From assembly GCF_023555005.1 (NCBI RefSeq), contig NZ_JAMJPJ010000022.1, positions 1 through 55,001 of the forward strand: 55,001 nt of DNA, in the 5' to 3' direction. The position numbers were made by a program, and so were the translations under genes. The stretch is from Halomonas llamarensis (GTDB lineage Bacteria; Pseudomonadota; Gammaproteobacteria; Pseudomonadales; Halomonadaceae). The notes beneath the pieces are model-generated. The model was not told the origin of the DNA and ran no database searches. It was given only the letters and a program-made list of their open reading frames with translations. Below are positions 1 through 8,654 of the stretch, in pieces; position 1 is the first letter of the stretch, and every line of letters begins with the position of its first letter.

Positions 1-439
1 GGCCAGCAGCGTGTCGGGCTGGATGGTCAGCGCGGTGTCTTCTTCGGTGGTCAGCGCGTCGTCGCTGGCATCGGTGGCGTTGTCGTCTTCCGGTGTCGGG
101 GTGTCGTTGACCGGCGTGACGTCAACCGTGACCGTGGCGCTGGCCGTGCCGCCATTGCCGTCGTCAACGGTGTAGTCGAACTGGGCGTCACCGTTGAAGT
201 CGGCGGCGGGCGTGAAGGTGATCGTGCCGTCGCCGTTCAGGGCTACCGTGCCGTTGGTGGCATTGCCCACGCTGGTGATGGTCAGCGTGTCACCGTCGGG
301 ATCCGTGTCGTTGGCCAGCAGCGTGTCGGGCTGGATGGTCAGCGCGGTGTCTTCTTCGGTGGTCAGCGCGTCGTCGCTGGCATCGGTGGCGTTGTCGTCT
401 TCCGGTGTCGGGGTGTCGTTGACCGGCGTGACGTCAACC
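1..439 (-). repeat. 312-bp tandem repeats of the adhesin (104 residues each)
   Basis: Bases 1-127 and 313-439 are identical at the nucleotide level, spaced exactly 312 bp. The unit encodes one Ig-like/cadherin-like domain rich in Asp, with a core such as [18 protein letters not shown]. The array runs off the window edge, so copy number cannot be given. Identity at synonymous positions implies recent duplication or gene conversion. Confidence 0.92.
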
Positions 440-1443
440 TCAAGAGTCGACTCAACAGTATCCTCACCGTCGGTAACTTGATAGATGGCAGACGCTACTT
501 CGCCGCCGTAGTTCTCCGCAGGTGTGAAATTAAACTCACCAGTCTCGGCAATAGTGAGGGTGCCCACGCCTTCTTCGGTGAGTGTCTCACCAGCCGCTGC
601 GGTTTGTTCGTACCAAGTGAAATCGACCACCGCGGCGGCATTCGGGCCGTCCGGGTTCTGAGTATTATCGAGGACGTTACCGGTGGCGGCCGTGTCTTCG
701 TCAGTGGTAATTAACTCGCCTTCGTCCGTGAGGATATTTATTGGCTCAGGCTCAGGAGTCGGTTCGGGCTCTGGAGTCGGCTCGGGTTCCGGAGTCGGCT
801 CGGGTTCCGGAGTCGGCTCAGGTTCTGGAGTGGGTTCAGGCTCAGGTTCTGGAGTGGGTTCAGGCTCAGGAGTCGGCTCGGGCTCAGGAGTCGGCTCGGG
901 CTCGGGTACCGGAGTCGGTTCAGGCTCAGGGGTGGGCTCGGTTTCTGGGTCGTCGGCGACGGCATCGTCTAGCGCTGCAAACTCAACTGTATCAGGACCA
1001 CCATCTACACCGCCCGCAAAATCAAACTGCAGGCCTTGAACGGATTCATCGATGCGCGCGAGCTGGACGAAGTCGGAACCTCCGCCGCCGCCACCGGCAG
1101 CACCACCGCCTGCGGCAGTCGCTTCTAAGAGCTCGAGCAGGTCACCGTCTTCTTCTTCCAGTGCAGAGAGGAGCGCTTCTACCTCTGCGTCCTGAGCGAC
1201 GGTTTCTTCTTCGGTAGGGGCGTTTTCGGCATCCACGTCATTGGTGATAGCGACTGCTGCGTCGGCACCAATTGAGGTGGGCGGCAAGCCGTCGTCAAAA
1301 TCAAGCTGTACATTGCCGTTGGTAGAGGTGACGAGCGTTTCGCCTTCCTGTAGAGCGTCGCCGACGGCCAGTTCGCGCAAGTTGCCGTCAGCATCGCGTG
1401 CCCAGGCCTGACCAGTAATGGTAACGACGGTTGCAATACTCAT
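1..1443 (-). CDS. LapA-type retention-module adhesin, N-terminal part (runs off the window)
   Basis: An open frame of 481 codons starts at an ATG at 1443 with an upstream GAGGA and has no stop before base 1, so the gene continues outside the window. Residues 1-60 resemble the retention module of giant type I secreted adhesins (pattern VVTITGQAW, then VGDALQEGE, then VQLDFDDG). An acidic stretch follows, then T109-A110-A111-G112 and a glycine-rich run; TAAG is the motif cut by the periplasmic protease LapG in Pseudomonas LapA. Next comes a linker of about ten EPEPTP units (bases 742-944), one divergent Ig-like/cadherin-like domain, then 104-residue repeats ending in [15 protein letters not shown]. 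Inferred role: surface adhesion and biofilm formation, with the N terminus held in the outer-membrane channel. The downstream genes of its own secretion machinery lie just upstream on the same strand. The family is clear; the ligand is unknown. Confidence 0.88.
   Translation of the reverse strand, partial: MSIATVVTITGQAWARDADGNLRELAVGDALQEGETLVTSTNGNVQLDFDDGLPPTSIGADAAVAITNDVDAENAPTEEETVAQDAEVEALLSALEEEDGDLLELLEATAAGGGAAGGGGGGSDFVQLARIDESVQGLQFDFAGGVDGGPDTVEFAALDDAVADDPETEPTPEPEPTPVPEPEPTPEPEPTPEPEPTPEPEPEPTPEPEPTPEPEPTPEPEPTPEPEPTPEPEPINILTDEGELITTDEDTAATGNVLDNTQNPDGPNAAAVVDFTWYEQTAAAGETLTEEGVGTLTIAETGEFNFTPAENYGGEVASAIYQVTDGEDTVESTLEVDVTPVNDTPTPEDDNATDASDDALTTEEDTALTIQPDTLLANDTDPDGDTLTITSVGNATNGTVALNGDGTITFTPAADFNGDAQFDYTVDDGNGGTASATVTVDVTPVNDTPTPEDDNATDASDDALTTEEDTALTIQPDTLLA
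742..944 (-). repeat. EPEPTP-encoding tandem repeat in the adhesin
   Basis: About ten copies of an 18-bp unit encode Glu-Pro-Glu-Pro-Thr-Pro, with one unit extended by a Glu-Pro pair and one Val-Pro insertion. All units keep the adhesin frame. Such Pro-rich acidic linkers form stiff extended rods; here it would separate the retention module from the extracellular repeats. The unit length (a multiple of three) allows copy-number change without frameshift. Confidence 0.9.
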
Positions 1444-1676
1444 AGGAGTCATCCTCTAACAACAGAAATAAGGTTTTATATTGATAGTTAGATTAGACAA
1501 GGATTGGCAAGCTTAATATTGGACCGTGGTACAGGAGGGGGACTATTTCGGTAGGCACTTCATACATGCCGGGCTGATGGCGAGTGCATGCCCGGCGGCA
1601 GAGAAAACGCGAATAGCTGAGCGGCGAAGCTGACACATTGCTATCCCAAAATGGTGACATCGCCGCTTGGTACTGA
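1444..1676 (-). promoter_or_regulatory. Leader region between luxR-type gene and adhesin
   Basis: This 233-bp gap separates the regulator from the adhesin and likely holds the adhesin promoter. An inverted repeat with 7-bp arms GCCGGGC/GCCCGGC sits at 1568-1574 and 1590-1596; no T-run follows on either strand, so it reads as an operator or RNA structure rather than a terminator. The 70 bases next to the adhesin start are AT-rich on the minus strand and contain weak -35/-10 candidates (TTGCCA then TATCAA, 18 bp apart). No promoter can be fixed with confidence. Confidence 0.4.
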
Positions 1677-2324
1677 CTACTTGGAAGAAGAGAAGATGGG
1701 GGTGTCAGTCACCTTTGCTGCGGGACCTTTTCCGGTCAGCTTGATGATCAGCTGTAACCGGTCATGGATATCGAGCTTGGCGAAGATAGCGGTCAAGTGG
1801 GCTTTTACAGTTCTTTCGGTGATATCGAGCTCTCGTGCCACGACTTTATTGCTGGCACCCTTGGCAACCGCCAACGCCACTTCGCGCTCGCGTTGGGTCA
1901 GCGCTTCCAGCACCGATGTTTGAACCTGCTGGTCACCATTGAGTAACCGCCAGGTACTGCCCATGACGTGCGCCATCAGATCAGGTGGCACCCAAATACC
2001 CTGATGCATTACCACAGTGGCGATTTGCTTCAACGTATCAGCGGGGCTTAGCGCGTGGGCGTAGCCTCTTGCCCCTTGTTGCAGCGCGTCCATTGCCGCT
2101 GAGTTATTGGGCATCATTGAGAGGACAACGACAGTGCCGCGCTGCGCCAGACGGCGAATAAGAGAAGAGCCGTCAACGGCATGTTCTTCTTTTAGCACCC
2201 ATACTAGAGTGTCAGCATCCGCCTGCGCCTCAGCTTGTTCGGCAGTAACGCATTTCGCCTCAGCGAAGGCGGCCTGCCAGCGGGGCATTAATGCCTGGTC
2301 TTGCGTGATAAAAAGGTGGTCCAT
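1677..2324 (-). CDS. LuxR-family regulator with degenerate receiver-like domain
   Basis: 215 residues. The C terminus (residues 142-193) is a typical LuxR/FixJ helix-turn-helix: LTQREREV, then a conserved recognition helix region with TERTVKAHL. Residues 1-115 have the length and alternating pattern of a response-regulator receiver, but where a phosphoacceptor Asp is expected (pattern DxVLLDLxMP) the sequence reads TLVWVLKEEHAVDG, with no Asp at that strand end. It therefore probably does not work by ordinary phosphorylation. Its ATG shares one base with the TGA of the upstream membrane-fusion gene (TGATG), so translation is coupled. Lying between the secretion genes and the adhesin, it is inferred to control adhesin or exporter expression. 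Confidence 0.82.
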   Translation of the reverse strand: MDHLFITQDQALMPRWQAAFAEAKCVTAEQAEAQADADTLVWVLKEEHAVDGSSLIRRLAQRGTVVVLSMMPNNSAAMDALQQGARGYAHALSPADTLKQIATVVMHQGIWVPPDLMAHVMGSTWRLLNGDQQVQTSVLEALTQREREVALAVAKGASNKVVARELDITERTVKAHLTAIFAKLDIHDRLQLIIKLTGKGPAAKVTDTPIFSSSK

Positions 2325-3751
2325 CAGCGTTCCCCTAATGAATTATTCCACGCGCGCAGGACGGGTTTCAGGAGAAACTCCATCACTGTGCGCTTGCCGG
2401 TCATGATATCGACCTGGGCCGTCATGCCGGGAATGATGTCCATGTCTTCGTTATTGATCTCACCCTGTTCGGTACGTACCTTTACGCGATAGAAGGTGTT
2501 GTCATCGTCGTCGGTAATCGTGTCGGCACTGATGTTTTCCAGCTCGGCTTTTAAACCGCCATACTGGGAATAGTCGTAGGCCGTCAGTTTGACGGTTGCC
2601 TCCTGCCCTGGTTTCAGGAACGCAATGTCCTGGGGGGCGATGCGCGCCTCGACCAGTAGCCGGTCGTCAGTAGGAATAATATCGACGACTTCCTGACCGG
2701 CTTGAGCAACGCCTCCAATGGTTGTGATATGCAGGGTTTGCACGATCCCTTTTACCGGCGAGCGAATATCGGCGAGCTGGACGCGATTCTTTAAGCCCGA
2801 ACTGCCTTCATTGAGCGCCGATATTTCACTTAGCGTATCGGCCAGGTCGTTGCGCCATTGGCTACGCCGTTCGGCGCCTAACTCGCGCAACTGTGATCGG
2901 CTTTCTTCAACGGCCGCTTCCAGCCGCTCAATGGCCGCATTGGCTTGATCCCGCTCACCCCGATTGCGGGACACTTCGCGTTCCAGACGCAGCACTTCGA
3001 CTTCCGATACCGCTCCAGAGGCTAACAAGGGCCGCGTTAGCTGAAGCTCTTCATTGGCCATTTGTAGCTCGCGGCTGGCCGTATCTCGACGCAGCCGTGC
3101 TTCAAGCAGTTCGGCTTCACGCTGACGGATGCGGTCGCGAATGACGGTTTCCTGCTCGCGCAGCTCGTTGAGTCGGCTCGCGTAGACCTCGCGCTCCTGG
3201 GAAACGGCCAACGGCGCCTCAGCCAGCAGATCGTCGTCGGGCGAAAAAGGCGTATCGGTTACCAGGGCACGAAGACGTTCAGCTCTTGCGCGTAGTGCCT
3301 GGGCCTGGACCCGATTTTCACGAAAATCGGACACAAAGCGCGTTGGGTCGATACGCATGACAATTTCGCCCGCCTCGACCATCTGACCTTCCTGAACGAG
3401 GACTTCTTGAACCACGCCGCCGTCAAATGACTGAACGCGCTGCAGCTGTTGTGAGGGGATGACGCGCCCCTGGCCACGGGTGACTTCGTCAATTTCCGCA
3501 AAAGAAGCCCAAACGATCAGCGCGATGATGGCCAGTACGATGCCATAAAGAAATCCGCGTGCACGAAGCGGGTCCTGCTGCATGCGCGCCCAATCAGCGT
3601 CACTGGCCCAGTCGCGGTTGATATGGGCCGACGTGACGCGCTTGGAAAACAAGCGATCCATAAACGGGCGAAAGGGTTTACCGCCTTTTTCGCTGAACCG
3701 TCCCAGCGCTTCAAAGCCTTGCTGTTCGGCAGATTTACGCTTTTTCGCCAT
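2324..3751 (-). CDS. Type I secretion membrane-fusion protein (HlyD/LapC family)
   Basis: 475 residues, usual for HlyD-type adaptors. A cytosolic N terminus of about 65 residues is followed by one membrane segment (about 67-84), a biotinyl-lipoyl-like beta domain beginning near EIDEVTRGQGRVIP, a long periplasmic coiled coil (roughly 140-310, rich in Glu/Arg/Leu heptads) and a C-terminal beta domain with the HlyD signature region near TAQVDIMTGKRTVMEFLLKP. It should link the ABC exporter in the inner membrane to the TolC-type channel. Its start overlaps the stop of the exporter gene as TAATG, and its own stop overlaps the regulator start, so exporter, adaptor and regulator form one coupled operon. 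The cargo is inferred to be the adhesin next door. Confidence 0.93.
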   Translation of the reverse strand: MAKKRKSAEQQGFEALGRFSEKGGKPFRPFMDRLFSKRVTSAHINRDWASDADWARMQQDPLRARGFLYGIVLAIIALIVWASFAEIDEVTRGQGRVIPSQQLQRVQSFDGGVVQEVLVQEGQMVEAGEIVMRIDPTRFVSDFRENRVQAQALRARAERLRALVTDTPFSPDDDLLAEAPLAVSQEREVYASRLNELREQETVIRDRIRQREAELLEARLRRDTASRELQMANEELQLTRPLLASGAVSEVEVLRLEREVSRNRGERDQANAAIERLEAAVEESRSQLRELGAERRSQWRNDLADTLSEISALNEGSSGLKNRVQLADIRSPVKGIVQTLHITTIGGVAQAGQEVVDIIPTDDRLLVEARIAPQDIAFLKPGQEATVKLTAYDYSQYGGLKAELENISADTITDDDDNTFYRVKVRTEQGEINNEDMDIIPGMTAQVDIMTGKRTVMEFLLKPVLRAWNNSLGER

Positions 3752-5919
3752 TAGCTCGCCCTCCCGACCTGGCCTTTCCGCAAGGCTTCGACGACTTGCT
3801 CGCGCGGGCCATCGGCAACAACTTTGCCCGCGTCCATCACGATAATGCGGTCGACAAGCGAGAGCAGCGACGTACGGTGGGTAACGATCACCATGGTTTT
3901 TTCTTGACTGAAACGCGTCAGGTTTTTCTTAATCACCTCTTCGCTGGCGTGGTCCATCGCGCTGGTGGGTTCGTCGAGCAGCAGCACGCTCGGGTTATTG
4001 ACCAGCGCGCGCGCGATGGCGACCGATTGACGCTGACCGCCGGAGAGCATGTTGCCACCCTCACCCACCGGCAGATCGAGACCATGAGGGTGTGATTTCA
4101 CCAGTGACTCAAGGCCGCTCAATTTGACTGCCTCAAGCAGCGCGTCGTCATCAACGCCCTCGCTGCCACCGCCGGCGACGATGTTTTCGCGCAGCGTGCC
4201 AAAAAACAGCGCAATATCTTGCGGCACGTAGCCAATATGTCGCCGCAATTGCATGGGGTCAAACTGACGTATATCGACGTCGTCCAGGAAGATGGCACCG
4301 CCGGTGGGCTGGTAAAGCGCTAGCAGCAGTTTGCTGAGGGTTGATTTACCCGAACCGATACGGCCAATCAATGCGACCTTTTCACCCGGTTTAAGCCGAA
4401 AGCTGACGTCGTTAAGCGCACTGCGCTCTGCCTCTGGGTAGCTCAGGCTGACGCCGTCGAATTTGATATCGCCGTGTACCACGGGGCGGTTGATATAGGC
4501 TTTGCCTTCAACGCGCTCAGTGGGCTTGTCCATTACCTCATTGAGCGATTCAAGCGCCGTGGATGACTGGTGGTATTGGGCCATCAGCCCTGCCGCCTGG
4601 CTGATCGGCGCCATCGCCCGAGAAGATAACAGGTAAGCAGCGATCAAGCCCCCTTGGGTCAAGTCACCTTCGATGATCATGTAGACACCGATGATGATGA
4701 TCGCCACCGCCACCGTATGCTGTGTCCACAGCGCCACACTGGTGACGGACGAACTGACTAGGCGTAATTGCGCCGCCGTGCGCGACAGAAACGCCGACGC
4801 TCGCTCCCACATGCCCTGCAAGCGGCTTTCACTGCGCAGCGTCTTGACGGTTTCCAGATTGCCGACAGCTTCTACCAACGTGGCATTTCGCTGAGCGCCG
4901 ATGCGCCAGGTGGTTTCAGAGAGTTCGTGCAGCTTGCTCTGCGCGGCCAGTGCATAAAGCAAAACAAACACCGCGCCGACCACAATGGGAATTACCAGCG
5001 GCACACCGATCAGCGCGATAATCGCGGCAAACATGATGACAAAAGGCAGATCCACAAGCGCGACAATGGTGGCAGAGCCAATAAACGCCCGCACAGACTC
5101 GAAAGATTGCAGCGTGGCGGTAAACGAGCCGGTAGACGCTGGCTTGGCCTCCATACGCATACCGAGCACGCGTGACATGATGCTGGAGGTCAGCTTCACG
5201 TCGGCACGGCTGGCGGCCAAGTCCACAAAGGCGTTGCGCATCAAGCGCAGCGCCAGATCAAAACACAGCACGATAAAGATACCGACGGCGAGCACCCAGA
5301 GCGTTTCGGTGGCCGCGTTGGGGACTACCCTGTCGTAAACGTTCATCACAAACAGGGGCATGGCAACGGCAAACAGGTTAATGACCGCCGAGCCGATCAA
5401 CACATCACGGTATAGTTTGCGGTTCTCGCGGATAACGCCCCAAAACCAGTGCCGCGAGCGCTGCTTTTTAACCTCGGGGCCACGCGCATCAAAGCGGAAC
5501 TTGGGCCTGACATAGGCCGCTTGGCCGCTGTAAGCGTCTTGCAAGCCAGCCAGGCTTACAATAGAGCTCGCTTCGCCAAGCTCGGGGAAAATGACGTCCG
5601 CCTGGCCATTTTTAAGGTCTAGATTAAGCAGCACACAGGCGCGCCCCGACTCCAGTAGCAAAATCGCCGGAAACAAGGCAGGGTTTAGCTGTGAAAGGCG
5701 TGATTTGACGAGCCGAGTCGTTAGATCAGCACGCGCTGCCGCACGTCCCAATACACCGGGCGTCAGCCTGCCTTCCTCAAGCGGGAGACCGGCAATAAGC
5801 GCTTCTCGTGTGGCATCGTGATGATGAATAGATGCCACGGCGATTAAACACTCTAGAAGCTCGTCGGTATCAGTTCGATTAGATAGTTCGTCTGATGCTA
5901 CGTCTTTTTCGTTAGACAC
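3751..5919 (-). CDS. Type I secretion ABC exporter (LapB family)
   Basis: 722 residues in the order expected for a LapB/RtxB-type exporter: an N-terminal C39-like domain (about 20-140) that lacks the peptidase Cys context and so should bind rather than cut the substrate; a six-helix ABC transmembrane domain (about 170-455); and a nucleotide-binding domain with Walker A GRIGSGKST at 519-527, signature LSGGQ at 625-629, Walker B LLLDEP at 646-651 and the switch His at 681. It drives ATP-dependent export of unfolded adhesin. The start is GTG, preceded by GGGGT. It overlaps the adaptor gene downstream and lies 123 bp below the TolC-type gene, in the same direction. Confidence 0.94.
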   Translation of the reverse strand: MSNEKDVASDELSNRTDTDELLECLIAVASIHHHDATREALIAGLPLEEGRLTPGVLGRAAARADLTTRLVKSRLSQLNPALFPAILLLESGRACVLLNLDLKNGQADVIFPELGEASSIVSLAGLQDAYSGQAAYVRPKFRFDARGPEVKKQRSRHWFWGVIRENRKLYRDVLIGSAVINLFAVAMPLFVMNVYDRVVPNAATETLWVLAVGIFIVLCFDLALRLMRNAFVDLAASRADVKLTSSIMSRVLGMRMEAKPASTGSFTATLQSFESVRAFIGSATIVALVDLPFVIMFAAIIALIGVPLVIPIVVGAVFVLLYALAAQSKLHELSETTWRIGAQRNATLVEAVGNLETVKTLRSESRLQGMWERASAFLSRTAAQLRLVSSSVTSVALWTQHTVAVAIIIIGVYMIIEGDLTQGGLIAAYLLSSRAMAPISQAAGLMAQYHQSSTALESLNEVMDKPTERVEGKAYINRPVVHGDIKFDGVSLSYPEAERSALNDVSFRLKPGEKVALIGRIGSGKSTLSKLLLALYQPTGGAIFLDDVDIRQFDPMQLRRHIGYVPQDIALFFGTLRENIVAGGGSEGVDDDALLEAVKLSGLESLVKSHPHGLDLPVGEGGNMLSGGQRQSVAIARALVNNPSVLLLDEPTSAMDHASEEVIKKNLTRFSQEKTMVIVTHRTSLLSLVDRIIVMDAGKVVADGPREQVVEALRKGQVGRAS

Positions 5920-6042
5920 ACATACCCCAATTCATAAATGCGGCCTGCCCAGATTAGTGCGCCTAGCGATGTTGTCTCGCGCTCTTATCCTTATAAAGAA
6001 AACAGAAAGAACGCGAAACAACCTACAGCGCCACCCTCTTAC

Positions 6043-8178
6043 TTAGCTGTTGACGGGAAACGCTTCATCAAACCCCATATCACTCAACTGGCGACGAAGG
6101 CTTGGCACGGCATCAGCGGTGGTGCCTACCTGAACGCGGTAAAATCCCCCACCGTCAACGATGCGAATCGGCATACTTAAAGATTGCTCAAGCGTTACTT
6201 GCAAGTCAGCGGCAGACGCTGGATCGCTTAAGGCTGCTACCTGAAAGAACGTCTCATCTTGGGGCGATTGCGGCATTAAAGACGTTTGACGCTCACTAAA
6301 AGATGGATTGTTGGCTGTTTCTTGGCGTGTTTCGATTGTCACTTCGACACGACGATTTTGTCGGCGACCATTTACTGTTGCATTGCTCGCTATTGGCTCG
6401 TTTGAACCAAACCCTTCTGTCTGGATCAAGCCTCCATCAACGCCTTGTTGGGTAAGAAATGCCCCGACGCTTTCAGCACGACGACGCGACAACGGATCGT
6501 TGATCGCATCTGAACCAGTATTATCAGCATGCCCAGCAATATAAACACGGGCCACGTTGGCACGACCACGAATGCTGTCAGCCAGTGACATAAGCTCTTG
6601 ACGCGCACCGGCACTGAGTTCAGCACTGTTAATAGCAAAAATAGCATCAGCCGAAAGCGTTACATCGGGTGCCCGCGCTGGCGGTGCCACTGACGTTAAC
6701 GTTTGCTGGCCGACCAAGTCTTCCAACGTATAGTTAGCAGGCGCTTGAGTCGGGCAGATAGCCTCGGCATTCAACTCAACGCCATCGCTACCCAGATCTG
6801 ACAGACTTGGCATATCAGCGCGAGATACGTCCAGGGTGCGCATCAAATGCCCCATTGAAGCTAGCGTCTCGGCGTCGGCTATCGCGACGTCATACTGAGC
6901 ATTAACGTAAGCCCGGCTGGCTTCAAAGAATTCGTTTTCACTATCCAGCACGTCGAGCAAGGTACGCTCGCCGATGTCGAACTGCTGCTGATAAGCGCCG
7001 CGTACCCGGTCAATGGATTGGCGATGCTGATTCAGGTACTGCATCTGCTCACGTAGCCGCTGGGTATCGCCATAGGCGATCTGGGTCGTTTGACGAACGT
7101 TGCGACAAGCCAACTCACGATTGTCGACGGCTTCCTCGATGCGTTCGCTCGCGGCACGGAATGAGGCCAGATCTGAACCGCCCCGGTATAGATTCATGCT
7201 GGCAACCAGTTCAATGCTGCTTTGATCACGACGACCGATGGCTGACGAATCATCGTTGTTACTACCGGTGCGTCCAACGATATCCACCCGCGGATGAAAA
7301 CCTGATTGCGTAATATTTTGCTCCGCACGAGATGCGGCAATATCTTCAATCGCGGCATGAAAGTCAGGATTACCTTCAAAGGCAAGATTGACCGCTTCTT
7401 GAACCGAGCTGGGCAATTCATCTGACAATTCTGGCGTCGCTTCGAGGTTTTCAACCGGCAGGTCGCCAACGATGCGATTGTAGCGGGCAGAGACGTCATG
7501 CAAATTTGACGCCTCTGTCATTAAATTAGATTCAGCAAGCGCGACACGGCCGGTGATTTGTTCCAAATCAACGCCGCGGCCTGCGCCGGAAAGTGCGCGT
7601 TCTTCAATTTGGTCGTACACGCGCATGTGTTCACGGTAGTTATCCTGTGCCAGCCTTACCAGCTCGCGATAGCGCAGCACATCCGCGTAAGCCCTAGTCG
7701 CTTCCAGGGCAACGGTTTCACTGGCACCTAATAGTTCGTAGTAACGTACTAATTCTGCCCGGTCTAACTGCTCTACTCGACTGGCAGTCGCAAAACCGTC
7801 GTAGACCATTTGGGTCAATTCGAGCTGCACAAAATCAGTGTCGTTGCTGCCGCGGCCATCTCCTTCGACGGACTCTCGCTCTACACCAGCGGTGGCATCC
7901 ACGCTCGGCAGATAACCGCCCCAAGCTTCGTCTCTATCGTAACCCGCCGCATTAAAGGCGCGGAACGCCGCATTAACTTCAGGATTCTGGGTGATCGCCT
8001 GTTGGACAGTCTCTTGCAGATTGGCTGACCCCGGTATGGACATACCGGAGGGCAGTGACTGCGCCATCGCCTGGCTGAGTGGAAGAAGTGTCAGGCTGGT
8101 GCTGATAGCGGCTGCCTGAATGATACGCGTCAAACCAAATCGTTGGTAAAACGTGTTGGTGCAACTGATTTTTTTCAT
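6043..8178 (-). CDS. TolC-type outer-membrane channel fused to OmpA and SPOR-like domains
   Basis: 711 residues from the ATG at 8178, chosen because GAGGGG lies 8 bases upstream and a signal peptide follows directly (cleavage likely after AMA at 37-39). An in-frame start at 8274 would add 32 residues without a signal. Residues 50-450 form a TolC/OEP channel with two repeated halves. Residues about 505-617 are an OmpA-like peptidoglycan-binding domain (IAGHADNTGS, then LSRRRAESV, then GRRQNRRVEV). Residues about 643-711 resemble a SPOR domain (FFQVAAL, then GGFYRVQVG). TolC homologues are normally about 430-490 residues, so this is a three-part fusion. It should be the outer-membrane exit of the adjacent type I system, anchored to peptidoglycan by its own tail; the SPOR call is less certain. 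Confidence 0.9.
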   Translation of the reverse strand: MKKISCTNTFYQRFGLTRIIQAAAISTSLTLLPLSQAMAQSLPSGMSIPGSANLQETVQQAITQNPEVNAAFRAFNAAGYDRDEAWGGYLPSVDATAGVERESVEGDGRGSNDTDFVQLELTQMVYDGFATASRVEQLDRAELVRYYELLGASETVALEATRAYADVLRYRELVRLAQDNYREHMRVYDQIEERALSGAGRGVDLEQITGRVALAESNLMTEASNLHDVSARYNRIVGDLPVENLEATPELSDELPSSVQEAVNLAFEGNPDFHAAIEDIAASRAEQNITQSGFHPRVDIVGRTGSNNDDSSAIGRRDQSSIELVASMNLYRGGSDLASFRAASERIEEAVDNRELACRNVRQTTQIAYGDTQRLREQMQYLNQHRQSIDRVRGAYQQQFDIGERTLLDVLDSENEFFEASRAYVNAQYDVAIADAETLASMGHLMRTLDVSRADMPSLSDLGSDGVELNAEAICPTQAPANYTLEDLVGQQTLTSVAPPARAPDVTLSADAIFAINSAELSAGARQELMSLADSIRGRANVARVYIAGHADNTGSDAINDPLSRRRAESVGAFLTQQGVDGGLIQTEGFGSNEPIASNATVNGRRQNRRVEVTIETRQETANNPSFSERQTSLMPQSPQDETFFQVAALSDPASAADLQVTLEQSLSMPIRIVDGGGFYRVQVGTTADAVPSLRRQLSDMGFDEAFPVNS

Positions 8179-8654
8179 CTGTGGTCCCCTCATGGAATAT
8201 GAGACAGCGACTGCAGCAAAACCACCGCAATCACCGATAGCAATTGATACGTTATTTTTCATCGCGGGACTCACCTAACACTTACGATGTTCAGGTGGCG
8301 CATCCATTCCCGGCTTCCTTACCTTGGTGGTGCTTGGCTCTAGGGCTTGCGTTGCAGCATCACTCATCAAAAAAGCTTAAGCACTTTGATGACTTTTTGC
8401 CTATTTTTTGCCTACAGCTCATAAGCCACATCATAATAATTAATGTAAGCAACTGTAAGCCAAAATTACATCATATACAAAATTTCGATGACTTTCTTAT
8501 TTAGTGAGACAGCTTCCGAGCCGTCAGTGAGAAGACCAGAGTCGACTGGCAAGAAACCGCCCGTCGCTGCCACATTGTTGGCCGATCACCAACTTTTTTA
8601 TTTTGTTACCAACTTTATCATCCTCCCACAAACGCTTATCCGCTATTTTCTGCG
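8179..8654. promoter_or_regulatory. AT-rich regulatory region upstream of the secretion operon
   Basis: This 476-bp stretch has no convincing gene. It separates the end of glmS (8655) from the tolC-type start. The part 8380-8500 is markedly AT-rich and holds short direct repeats: TTTTTGCCTA at 8394-8403 and 8405-8414 (11 bp apart), and TGTAAGC at 8444-8450 and 8454-8460 (10 bp apart). Repeats one helical turn apart suggest binding sites for a regulator of the secretion operon, which would be transcribed from here on the minus strand. No clean sigma-70 promoter could be fixed, and no terminator for glmS is obvious. Confidence 0.45.

Noticed and set aside
742..944. Short regular repeats as a possible CRISPR array
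   Set aside because: Units are 18 bp, contiguous and coding; there are no unique spacers and no cas genes in the window.
741..1217. Plus-strand open frames over the EPEPTP array
   Set aside because: They are low-complexity mirror frames of the adhesin, with no ribosome site or family resemblance.
8179..8274. Longer N terminus for the TolC fusion
   Set aside because: It would place 32 residues before the signal peptide; the start at 8178 has a strong ribosome site.
8575..8605. GTTGG...CCAAC followed by T-run, a plus-strand terminator
   Set aside because: No plus-strand gene ends upstream, and on the minus strand, where glmS ends, no T-run follows the stem.
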